The position numbers and the translations under genes were made by a program. A stretch of 9,309 nucleotides of DNA from Pseudomonadota bacterium (lineage in GTDB: Bacteria > Pseudomonadota > Alphaproteobacteria > Rhizobiales > Hyphomicrobiaceae): positions 1 through 9,309 of the forward strand of contig QGVC01000118.1 in NCBI GenBank assembly GCA_003242645.1. The letters run 5' to 3'. Positions 1-7,800 of this stretch are shown here, piece after piece (within the stretch, counting starts at the first letter, position 1; each line of letters opens with the position of its first letter). The notes under the pieces were generated by a model, which ran no database searches, had not been told where the DNA came from, and was given only the letters and a program-made list of their open reading frames with translations.

Positions 1-1
1 G

Positions 2-1453
2 TCCGGAAGCGGAACTTCCGCGTGGATCGAGGGTGAGCGACTCCACATCAGACCGCGTTCGGTGCGGCCGCGCCTGGGCGATTGCGCCGACGGCGACCCG
101 ACGACCGGCTTCATGCGGAAGTGTGAGCCCTGGGAGCTGGATCAGTTGGGAGCGGAATGGGTGCTGCCGCCCGGCTTTGCGCCGGTTCACGAGGTCGGAG
201 CCAAGTTTGTCGACTTGCCCCCACCCGCCCCGCCACCTTTACCAGAGCCGCGGGTAACCGCTTTCGATAGTGAACAGCTTCAGACCCCAAGTGAGTCAGC
301 AGCGGTCCCACCCAGCGCATCTGCCGACGCTGAGCGCCTCTGGGCGCACGAACACGCTACGCCTCCTGACACCCAAGAAGACATCGCCCGTACACAGCCC
401 AGCCCGGAAGCCGAGGCAGCCTACGAGCCGTACGATGCTGCTGAGTCCGCCATGTCCTCACCTGGGGGCAGCCAGAGCACAGCCAGCATCGAGCACAGGG
501 ACCCCAGCGCTTTCGTACGCAACGTTTCGGAGGCCATCGCAGCCGCTGCATCGGCCGAGCCCGAAGCTGCCGCCGACGCTGCTGAGCCGGAGGCCACCAG
601 CTCCGTTCGCGGCTGGTCGGCGATGCTGGAGTTCGCGAGCAGCAAAGCCGTTACCTGGTTGTCGGACTCGTTCTTGAGCGCGTTCGAACCCCTAGCCGCC
701 GCTCTCAAGGACCCGAAACTGGAGAATCAGGTCACGGCGGCGCTGATGGGCATTGCCCTTTTGTCCTGCCTGGTTTCCGGAATCGGCTGGTACTCGGTGC
801 GGGCTCGCCGCGCCAGGGCGCCCGCTTTCAGGGTAAGCGCCGATGGAAGGCAACCTGTTGTCCACACCTTCCGGCCGCCGAGCAAGAGGGAGGCCCAATC
901 TCAGGACGGCGCGGACCAAACCTCAGGTACGGCCCTTGTCGCTCCCACGGACGAGAAGATCTGCGGAGAGCTGTGTCGCACAGCGCACAACCTGTTGCAA
1001 CAGATCGAGGTCCGGGTGGACGACCTGCAGGGCGTGGCACCCCTCCGTCGCGTTCTTCAGCGCGAGATGCGCAGCTTGGAACAGTTCCTGACGGCTGTGA
1101 TGACCGCCTCTCCTCAAGAGCCTGAGGAATGGCGGCGGATGCGTAACCGCCTGCAGCGAATTGTTCGGGAGCTGCATAGACTTCGCGATATCGTTGAAGG
1201 AGCCTACCGCAGCCTCTCTGCGGGCGGGTTCACCAGCCGCGAGCCGCCGCGGGACAAGTACGAGGCCTACGAGGCGCTTGGCGTCAATCCGGATGTCGAT
1301 CTGCGGACGCTGAAGAAGCTCGTGGACGCGCTACGCGCCTGCTGGCATCCGGATCTCGCAAAGGACCCGACCGACCGGGCGAACCGCGAGGAGCGCATGA
1401 AGCGGATCAACATCGCCTGGGACATCATCACGTCGAAGCGCCAAGAGGCGTGA
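2..1453 (+). CDS. Membrane-anchored J-domain (DnaJ-like) protein, 5' partial
   Basis: Probable co-chaperone that would stimulate a DnaK/Hsp70 partner at the membrane. The C-terminal 66 residues form a J domain: helix I around YEALGV, a long helix II, an intact HPD triad (bases 1346-1354) within WHPDL, then helix III. Numbered from the GTG at 62, residues about 50-185 are acidic and rich in Pro, Ala, Glu and Ser. A single hydrophobic segment lies at about 224-246 and is followed by an Arg-rich stretch (RARRARAP), which suggests a cytoplasmic C-terminus. A helical, charged region follows at about 300-390, then the J domain at about 398-463. The frame stays open to the window edge, and neither the GTG at 62 nor the ATG at 113 has a visible Shine-Dalgarno, so I infer the gene starts outside the window. 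There is no Gly/Phe-rich or zinc-finger region, so it is not DnaJ itself. The client is unknown. J-domain assignment is fairly sure; the exact role is not. Confidence 0.78.
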   Translation, partial: SGSGTSAWIEGERLHIRPRSVRPRLGDCADGDPTTGFMRKCEPWELDQLGAEWVLPPGFAPVHEVGAKFVDLPPPAPPPLPEPRVTAFDSEQLQTPSESAAVPPSASADAERLWAHEHATPPDTQEDIARTQPSPEAEAAYEPYDAAESAMSSPGGSQSTASIEHRDPSAFVRNVSEAIAAAASAEPEAAADAAEPEATSSVRGWSAMLEFASSKAVTWLSDSFLSAFEPLAAALKDPKLENQVTAALMGIALLSCLVSGIGWYSVRARRARAPAFRVSADGRQPVVHTFRPPSKREAQSQDGADQTSGTALVAPTDEKICGELCRTAHNLLQQIEVRVDDLQGVAPLRRVLQREMRSLEQFLTAVMTASPQEPEEWRRMRNRLQRIVRELHRLRDIVEGAYRSLSAGGFTSREPPRDKYEAYEALGVNPDVDLRTLKKLVDALRACWHPDLAKDPTDRANREERMKRINIAWDIITSKRQEA

Positions 1454-1494
1454 CCTCCTGCACAGCCCAAGTCACGCCCCCGTAAAGAAGTGAC

Positions 1495-1516
1495 GAGCGC
1501 TACGCGCTTCTATTTT
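1495..1516 (+). terminator. Possible terminator of the J-domain gene
   Basis: A GC-rich 6-bp stem (1495-1500 with 1504-1509, the outermost pair being G·T) closes a TAC loop and is followed by TATTTT at 1511-1516. It begins about 40 bases after the J-domain stop codon. The stem is short, so this is only a plausible intrinsic terminator. Confidence 0.42.
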
Positions 1517-1531
1517 GACGTCTCAGATACA

Positions 1532-1558
1532 AACAGGCCGGACGGTGTCCGGCCTGTT
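1532..1558 (-). terminator. Hairpin terminator of the bactofilin gene
   Basis: The arms AACAGGCCGGAC (1532-1543) and GTCCGGCCTGTT (1547-1558) form a perfect 12-bp stem with a 3-base loop. It lies 24 bases beyond the bactofilin stop. On the minus strand it is followed by TTTGTATCT, a moderately T-rich tail; on the plus strand the following bases are not T-rich. It therefore best fits an intrinsic terminator for the minus-strand gene, though the strong stem could also block read-through from the convergent J-domain gene. Confidence 0.7.
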
Positions 1559-1582
1559 AGGCCTTGTTCCGACGAAATCGTC

Positions 1583-2089
1583 TCAGCTATTTGACCGATT
1601 GGGGGAGGTCAGCTGCGGCGCGATCTCGGACGGATCCTTCACCTTGCGGGAGCGGCCGTCGAAGCTTGCCCCTTGGTCAATGGCGAGAGCCTGGCTATGG
1701 ATGTCGCCTTCGACCACGGCGCTCGAATGCAGCACAACGCGCGAGCCCAGGATCGCACCCTGCACCTTGCCGTAGACGTCGACCGTTTCGGCGGCGATGG
1801 TGCCGCTGATGACCGCCTCCTCACCGACCGTCAGCTTCACGCTGTGCAGATCAGCCTGAATGTTGCCATTGACGCGCAATGAGCCCTGGCAGCGAATTGT
1901 AATTGCCTGCCCCTCAATGGTGAGGTCGTTGCCGATTACGGACTCGTTAGCGTCCTGCCCGGACGTGCCAGAATAGCTATTGGTGCGTATCGGAGTTGGT
2001 GTTGGAGTGCCTGTCGCCTGATCCATTGTCTTGATCTGCAGCGGGTCGATGTTGCCGGACCTCGGCTCGGGCTTGCGTGTGAAGACCAT
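1583..2089 (-). CDS. Bactofilin family polymer-forming cytoskeletal protein
   Basis: Bactofilins self-assemble without nucleotide into non-polar filaments, often on the inner membrane, and scaffold cell-wall enzymes, stalks or bud necks. The 168-residue product has the family layout: a disordered N-terminus (1-50, with Thr-Pro repeats at about 27-33), a compact beta-helical core at about 51-147 made of short repeats rich in Val, Ile and Gly (for example DLTIEG, LRVNGNIQAD, VDVYGKVQGAI, AVVEGDI, LAIDQGASFDG), and a short polar tail. There is no membrane segment. The ATG at 2089 is preceded by a good Shine-Dalgarno, GAGGGGAG, 9 bases upstream. The gene appears to be transcribed alone: uvrD ends 127 bases upstream and a terminator hairpin follows. 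No M23 peptidase gene, a common bactofilin neighbour, is seen in this window. Family assignment is firm; the cellular structure it builds is unknown. Confidence 0.95.
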   Translation of the reverse strand: MVFTRKPEPRSGNIDPLQIKTMDQATGTPTPTPIRTNSYSGTSGQDANESVIGNDLTIEGQAITIRCQGSLRVNGNIQADLHSVKLTVGEEAVISGTIAAETVDVYGKVQGAILGSRVVLHSSAVVEGDIHSQALAIDQGASFDGRSRKVKDPSEIAPQLTSPNRSNS

Positions 2090-2141
2090 TACTCTGAACT
2101 CCCCTCGAGTACTATTTCCGGCGCGAGCATCCGCTCCGGAG

Positions 2142-2167
2142 GTGGTCGAATTGTGTCATTCGACCAC
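2142..2167. repeat. Perfect 10-bp inverted repeat upstream of the bactofilin gene
   Basis: GTGGTCGAAT (2142-2151) and ATTCGACCAC (2158-2167) are exact reverse complements separated by 6 bases. The repeat sits between the uvrD stop and the bactofilin start, 53 bases upstream of the bactofilin ATG. No T-run follows on either strand, so it looks more like a protein-binding operator than an intrinsic terminator. A possible -10 box of the bactofilin promoter overlaps it. Which protein might bind is unknown. Confidence 0.65.
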
Positions 2168-2177
2168 GGAAGTTCAA
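2150..2177 (-). promoter_or_regulatory. Candidate sigma-70-type promoter for the bactofilin gene
   Basis: On the minus strand, TTGAAC (2177-2172) and CACAAT (2155-2150) are separated by 16 bases. The -35 is a good match to the consensus and the -10 matches at four of six positions. Transcription would start near 2143, giving a leader of roughly 54 bases. The -10 lies inside the 10-bp inverted repeat, as expected if that repeat is an operator. This is assigned by eye and is weak. Confidence 0.3.
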
Positions 2178-2216
2178 GTCCGAAGCTTCAGCCGGCAGAC
2201 TTTACGGGAGTACCCT

Positions 2217-4619
2217 TTAGACTCGATCGACGAAGCTGTCGACAACGCGTTTGCGGCCCGCCTTGTCGAAGTCGACCGTCAGCTTGTTGCCATCGACCTC
2301 GGCAACCAGACCGTACCCGAACTTTTGGTGGAAGACCCGCTCTCCCCCTTGGAATGACGACCGGCCGGTCGAGGAGGCGACAAGCTCCCCTTCAATCGTC
2401 AGTGGTCCGCGGCTCGGCCGCTCGCCCTGCCGCCAGCGCTGCTGCGCCCGCTGCCAACCCGGCGTCTGGTAGTTGGCTTGAAAGCTTCCACCGAGATCGT
2501 CGAAACGGCTCCGACCGTAAGGATTGGCGGCAAACCGATCGAACTCAGCGTAGGGACCGCTGAACCTGCTCGGCGCTTCCACCACCTCGACATGCTCAGG
2601 CGGCAGCTCATCGACAAAGCGCGACGGAATGGCTGGTTGGTACAATCCCCGTGTGCGGCGGTTCTGGGCGAACGAGATGAACACCTGCCGCCGGGCGCGC
2701 GTCAGACCCACATAGGCCAAGCGCCTTTCTTCCTCGAGGCCGGCCTGGCCATTCTCGTCGAGTGAGCGCTGATGCGGGAACAGCCCCTCCTCCCAGCCGG
2801 GGAGGAAGACCACGTCGAACTCGAGCCCCTTCGCCGCGTGCAGCGTCATCAACGACACGCGGTCGTCGGTGTCGGTTTGATCCGCGTCCATGACGAGCGA
2901 GACGTGCTCGAGGAAGCCGGCGAGCGACTCGAACTCGTCCATGAAGCGGATCAGCTCCTTCAGGTTCTCGAGCCGCGACTGCGCCTGGGGCGAGCGATCC
3001 TGCTGCCACATGGCCGTGTAGCCGGACTCGTCGAGGATCAGCTCGGCGAGCTCCGTATGCTTCATCGAACCCACGAGGCCACGCCAGCGCTCGAATGAGT
3101 TGAGCAAATCAATGAGCGACTTGCGCGCTTTGCCGCTGATCTCCTCCGTCTCGGTGATGGCGCGCGCCGCGTGATAGAGGGGCACGTCCTTTGCGCGGGC
3201 CAGCGCATGGATGCGTTTCATCGTGGTGTCGCCCAGCCCGCGCTTCGGCACGTTGATGATGCGCTCGAACTTGAGATCGTTGGCGGGATTGAGCGTCACC
3301 TCCAGGTAGGCGATCGCATCCTTGATCTCCTGGCGCTCGTAGAATCGCGGACCGCCGATCACCCGATAGGGCAGACCCAGCGTCATGAACCGGTCCTCGA
3401 ATGCGCGCATCTGGAACGAAGCTCGCACCAGGATGGCGATCTCGTTGAGCGGCTGTCCAGCGCGCTGCATCGCCTCAATGTGCTCGCCGATCGTGCGCGC
3501 CTCCTCCTCGTCGTCCCAGACGCCGGTGACGATCACCTTGGAGCCAAGGCCATCGTCCGTATGCAGCGTCTTGCCGAGCCGGCCCCGGTTGTGCGCGATG
3601 AGCCCGGACGCCGCACCGAGGATGTGGCCGGTGGAGCGATAATTGCGCTCGAGCCGGATCACCTTCGCGCCCGGGAAGTCCTTCTCGAACCGCAGAATGT
3701 TCTCCACCTCGGCGCCGCGCCAGCCGTAGATGGACTGGTCGTCGTCGCCGACGCAGCACAGATTGGGCGATGTCGAGCCCTGGGCCAGCAGCCGCAGCCA
3801 GAGATACTGGGCGACATTGGTGTCCTGGTACTCGTCCACCAGCATGAAGCGAAAGCGGCGCTGATAGTCGGCCAGGACGTCAGGGTGCTCGCGAAACAGC
3901 CTGAGGCCTTCGAGCAATAAGTCGCCGAAATCAACTGCGTTGAGCTCCTTCAGGCGCTTCTGGTAGTCGGCATAGAGCGTCGCCCCCTTGCCGTTGGCAA
4001 AGGCGAAGCTCTCACCTGCCGGCACCTGGCTTGGCGAAAGCCCCCGATTCTTCCAGCTGTCGATCAGCGCAGCCAGCTGACGGGCTGGCCAGCGATCGCT
4101 ATCCACGCCACCCGCCTCGATGACCTGCTTCATGAGACGGAGCTGGTCATCCGTGTCGAGGATCGTGAAGCTGCTCTTCAAGCCCACCAGCTCCGCGTGG
4201 GTGCGCAGAATCCTGGCGCCGATCGAGTGGAACGTGCCGAGCCAGGGCATGCCTTCAACGGCGCCGCCGATGAGCTGCCCGACGCGCTCCTTCATCTCGC
4301 GCGCCGCCTTGTTGGTGAAGGTGACGGCGAGGATCTGGCTCGCTCGTGCGCGGCCTGAGGCGAGGATGTGGGCGATGCGCGTCGTGAGCACGCGCGTCTT
4401 GCCGGTGCCGGCACCGGCCAAGACCAGCACGGGACCGTCGAGCGCCTCGACGGCTTCGCGCTGCGCTTCATTGAGACCCGCGAGGTAGGGCGGCTCTGCA
4501 GCCCGCAAAGCCCGTTGCGACACGGTCAGACCATCTGCAGGGGATCGCCCGCCTGATTCGGCCGCGGGACGAACAGACTCGGCCGGGTTTGGTACCTGGT
4601 GCTTACGATTCGACTGCAT
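2217..4619 (-). CDS. uvrD: UvrD/PcrA/Rep-type superfamily 1A DNA helicase
   Basis: ATP-driven 3'-5' DNA helicase acting in nucleotide excision and mismatch repair, replication-fork clearance and removal of stalled RNA polymerase. All core motifs are visible in the 800-residue product: Q motif near residue 53 (LNEAQREAV), Walker A GAGTGKT at 69-75, motif Ia (TFTNKAAREM) at about 100-109, Walker B/motif II DEYQDTN at 262-268, motif III GDDDQSIYGWRGA at 291-303, motif IV LERNYRS at about 323, motif V TLHAAKGLEFDVVFLPG at about 592-608 and motif VI RRLAYVGLTRARR at about 632-644. The last 39 residues (VFHQKFGYG onward) match the Tudor-like C-terminal domain that contacts RNA polymerase in PcrA/UvrD. 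The N-terminus carries about 45 polar residues before the helicase core. An in-frame TAG two codons upstream makes the ATG at 4619 the first possible Met. It lacks a clear Shine-Dalgarno. It is divergent from the asmA-like gene. Confidence 0.97.
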   Translation of the reverse strand: MQSNRKHQVPNPAESVRPAAESGGRSPADGLTVSQRALRAAEPPYLAGLNEAQREAVEALDGPVLVLAGAGTGKTRVLTTRIAHILASGRARASQILAVTFTNKAAREMKERVGQLIGGAVEGMPWLGTFHSIGARILRTHAELVGLKSSFTILDTDDQLRLMKQVIEAGGVDSDRWPARQLAALIDSWKNRGLSPSQVPAGESFAFANGKGATLYADYQKRLKELNAVDFGDLLLEGLRLFREHPDVLADYQRRFRFMLVDEYQDTNVAQYLWLRLLAQGSTSPNLCCVGDDDQSIYGWRGAEVENILRFEKDFPGAKVIRLERNYRSTGHILGAASGLIAHNRGRLGKTLHTDDGLGSKVIVTGVWDDEEEARTIGEHIEAMQRAGQPLNEIAILVRASFQMRAFEDRFMTLGLPYRVIGGPRFYERQEIKDAIAYLEVTLNPANDLKFERIINVPKRGLGDTTMKRIHALARAKDVPLYHAARAITETEEISGKARKSLIDLLNSFERWRGLVGSMKHTELAELILDESGYTAMWQQDRSPQAQSRLENLKELIRFMDEFESLAGFLEHVSLVMDADQTDTDDRVSLMTLHAAKGLEFDVVFLPGWEEGLFPHQRSLDENGQAGLEEERRLAYVGLTRARRQVFISFAQNRRTRGLYQPAIPSRFVDELPPEHVEVVEAPSRFSGPYAEFDRFAANPYGRSRFDDLGGSFQANYQTPGWQRAQQRWRQGERPSRGPLTIEGELVASSTGRSSFQGGERVFHQKFGYGLVAEVDGNKLTVDFDKAGRKRVVDSFVDRV

Positions 4620-4631
4620 TGCCTAAATATA
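4620..4631 (-). promoter_or_regulatory. Candidate -10 box immediately upstream of uvrD
   Basis: TATATT lies at 4631-4626 on the minus strand, ending 6 bases before the uvrD ATG. At normal spacing the transcript would begin at or next to the A of the ATG, giving a leaderless mRNA. No convincing -35 is seen 16-18 bases further upstream (the hexamers there are CGGATT-like). The remainder of the divergent gap, about 4632-4850, shows no other element I can defend. Confidence 0.28.
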
Positions 4632-4865
4632 GCACGCCAAAAGCGGCAAATCCGGTGCCTGCGGCAGCCACGCACAGGCTATTGAGCCTCTCCGTGCCGT
4701 CGAAACCGGAAAGATGTCCCAACTTTCCGCGAGCTGTGCGATAAAGCGGAACGTCAGGGCATCCGCGCCGGTTGACGCCGAGCAGCTGTACCGGAGTGGT
4801 CCTCGCGCCCAGCGGTCCGGATAAGACCTGATGCGATTTACACGACCACGCGGAGTAGGTTGAGC

Positions 4866-7800
4866 ATGAACGGCGCACTCCTCTGGATCGCCGGCCTCAT
4901 TGTCGCGCTGCTCGCTGCGCTGTTCGCGGTGCCCTACGCCGTGGACTGGAACGGCTACCGCGGCGTCTTCGAGGAGCAAGCCTCCCGCATGCTCGACCGA
5001 GAGGTCCGGATCGGCGGCGACGTCAGCCTGCGCCTGCTGCCCATGCCCTACGTCCGGTTCGAGAAGCCGCGCATCGCCGACGCCGAATACGGCGAGGCTC
5101 TGTTCCGGGCCGACAGTTTCACGATGTGGCTTGATTTGCCGTCGCTCGTTCAGGGCATTTTCGAAGCCAAGCAGGTGGAGCTGGAGCGGCCCGTCCTGCG
5201 GCTGCAGATCGAAGAGGACGGCGGAGGGAACTGGCGCAACTTCCGTATCCAAGAAGCAGCGCTGCCGTTCGTGCCGCGGGGAGTGGCGCTGCAGTCGGTC
5301 CATATCAATGAGGGCGTGCTCACGGTCCATGATGTTGCGGGCCAGCCTCTGACCAAGATCGAGATCGCGAACGCCGAGTTGTCGGCCCCTGCCCTCGAAG
5401 GGCCCTACCGGGTGCGGGCGGACGTCAGATGGAATAGCAAGGTCCGCGAGGTGCGCGTCTCTACCGCGGCACCCGATCCGGACGGCAGCACCCGGCTCAA
5501 GGTCACTGTACGTGCCCCCGATACGGGGAACTCGTACATGTTCGACGGCAGCGTCGTGGACCTGTTTGACCGACCGCAGTTCGACGGAAACCTGACCGCC
5601 GTCATTCCGATCACCAGCAATAGAGAGGGGTTGCGCCCAACCACCGCAGAGGGAGACGATCAGCCTTCCCTTCCTGCCGGGTTGCTCGCCAGAGGAGTCT
5701 TCGAAGTCCGGGCCAACGTCAGCGCCACCGCAATCAGCGCCAAGCTCAGCGATATCTCTTTCTCGTTCGAGCAGAACGGGCAGCCGCAACTGCTCACCGG
5801 CACCGCCGAAGCGAGCTGGCACGACCGTCCAGTGGTGAAAGCCAGCCTCGCGTCGCGGTGGCTCGATCTCGACCGGATCGCTGATGTCGATCCAGAGGCC
5901 AATGCGCTCACGGCGATCCGAAACTTGACCGCCAGTGTCATCGAGTTCCTGCCGACAGAGGCGGAGGTCGCTGCGAATCTTAAGATCGATCAGGCCAACC
6001 TGGCCGGCGATGTGATCAGTGATCTGACTGTGTCCATCGAGAACACTGGCGGCGGACTGACGATCAAACAGTTTCAGGCTGCGCTCCCCGGCAGCTCCCG
6101 CGTGGAGCTGGCGGGCTCGCTCTCGGGCTCAGGCACCGCCGAGGCATTCGACGGGGAAATCCTCCTGAGAGGCGGCAACTTCAATCGATTCATAGCGTGG
6201 GCAGCGCGGGGAACTCCGTTTGCCGAAGCGCGCAGCGACGCCGGATTTTCCTTCAGCGGTCGCCTCAAGCTGGGCGAAGAAGGGCTTGAGCTCACCAACG
6301 CGAGCGTGGACACGGGCCCGAACCGCCTGAACGGTGACGTCGCCTACCAGTGGGAGGGGCGCCGCAAGCTCGTGATTTCGCTCGAGACGGGGCACGCGGA
6401 CATTTCCGGAGTTCTGCCCGGCTCCTTGGGTCCAGATCTGCTGAAGGCGAACCTCAGTGCCCTTGCGGGTGCCGACCCGGGTTCCGGCTTATCGGAGCTT
6501 GCTGCAAGCCTCGCCGAAGCCGACATTCGCCTGCACGTCCGCGCCGACGCGCTCACCGACGGAACACGGGTGTTGCACAACGTCGACGCGAACCTGGCTA
6601 TAGAGAACGGCAACCTCAGCATCCCAAACCTGCGGGCCTACACGCCACAAGGCTTCAAGCTGGAGGTCGATGGCACGGTCCATGACTTCGCCAACAGAGC
6701 CACTGGCTCGCTATTCGGGGTCGTCGAAGCTTCAACACCAGCTGCCCTTGCCGAAGCGCTGAACATTGGCGCCCCCGACCTTGACCCCGGCAAAAGGCAG
6801 TGGCTTTCGGCCCTTGCTCCGCTGCGCCTCGCCTTCTCCATGCAGTTCGGCCAGCGTGACAGTACGGTTGCAGAGATCACCATCGACGGCACCGCTCATT
6901 CCAAGCCCCTCGTGGCGACCTTGCACCTTGCCGGAGGGATCGAGGGGTGGCGCGGGGCGCCTGTGGACGTGATGCTGACCTCCGATAGCCCCGAGGTTGC
7001 GCGCATCGCCCGTGGTCTGCTGCTCGGTGGACAGAACGCCAGCCAAACAGACACGGATGCGCCGAACGACGGCCGCCTCGTTCTGAAAGCGGTCGGCACG
7101 CCGGAGCACGAAACGGCTGTTCACCTCCAATTTGTCCAGGACGCGCTTCGGCTCTCGTTGCAGGGGCGTGGCTCTCTTCCGGCGAACGCCGATCCAAAAT
7201 TCGAAGGCGAAATGGAGTTTGCGGCTGCGAGCACCGCTAGCGCCTTGCGCCTCGCGGGGCTGCCTCAGCCGGCTCAAGCCTCCGAAGGCGGGTTGAACGG
7301 GACGCTCGGCCTGAAGGCAGATGGCGGCCGTCTTACGCTTGAGCTTTCATCTCTGGACATCGCAGGGACACAGCTGACGGGCCAAATTCACTTGTCCGGC
7401 TCGGAAGGCGCCCGCGAGGTGGATCTCGATCTCAAGGCCGACAGCGCATCTCTGCCAGGTATCCTCGCGCTCGCGCTCGACGGCAGCATCGACGGCTTGC
7501 TCATTCGCGACCTCGCCGAAATCACCGATTGGCGCGACCGGCCATTCGACTTCAGCAATCTCGAGCACATCAGTGGACGCATCAAGCTCGAGGCCAAGAC
7601 CCTGACACTCGGCGAGAGCTTCGCGCTGTCCGACGCTGTCATCGAGGCGGTCCTGGAGCCCGGCCGCATCACCATCACGAAGCTCGAGGGGCAAGCCCTC
7701 GGTGGTGCGGTGTCTGGCGCCTTCAAGCTCGAGAAGACCGCGGCCGGCGGCCAAGTTTCCGGTGCCTTCGGGTTCCACGAGCTCAAGTTGGATCAGATCA

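Noticed and set aside
62..64. GTG at 62 as the true start of the J-domain gene
   Set aside because: No Shine-Dalgarno precedes it and the frame is open with plausible protein sequence (AWIEGERLHIRPRS) to the window edge.
1471..1493. GTCAC / GTGAC pair after the J-domain gene as a terminator
   Set aside because: Only 5 bp with a 13-base loop and no T-run; the hairpin at 1495-1509 is the better candidate.
1709..1719. An 11-base match (TTCGACCACGG) between the bactofilin coding region and the right arm of the upstream inverted repeat, as a possible second operator
   Set aside because: It encodes the family-conserved VVEG part of the bactofilin core and lacks the opposite arm, so coding constraint explains it.
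3171..3920. A 249-codon plus-strand open frame inside uvrD
   Set aside because: It lies opposite helicase motifs II-IV, which are intact on the minus strand; no domain is recognisable.
4772..4800. TTGACG at 4772-4777 as the -35 of an asmA promoter
   Set aside because: No acceptable -10 hexamer lies 16-18 bases downstream (AGTGGT or GTGGTC).
4623..5822. A 399-codon open frame on the minus strand across the start of the asmA-like gene
   Set aside because: It is antisense to clear AsmA coding sequence, shows no recognisable domain, has a composition typical of the reverse complement of GC-rich coding DNA, and its end runs into the uvrD upstream region.
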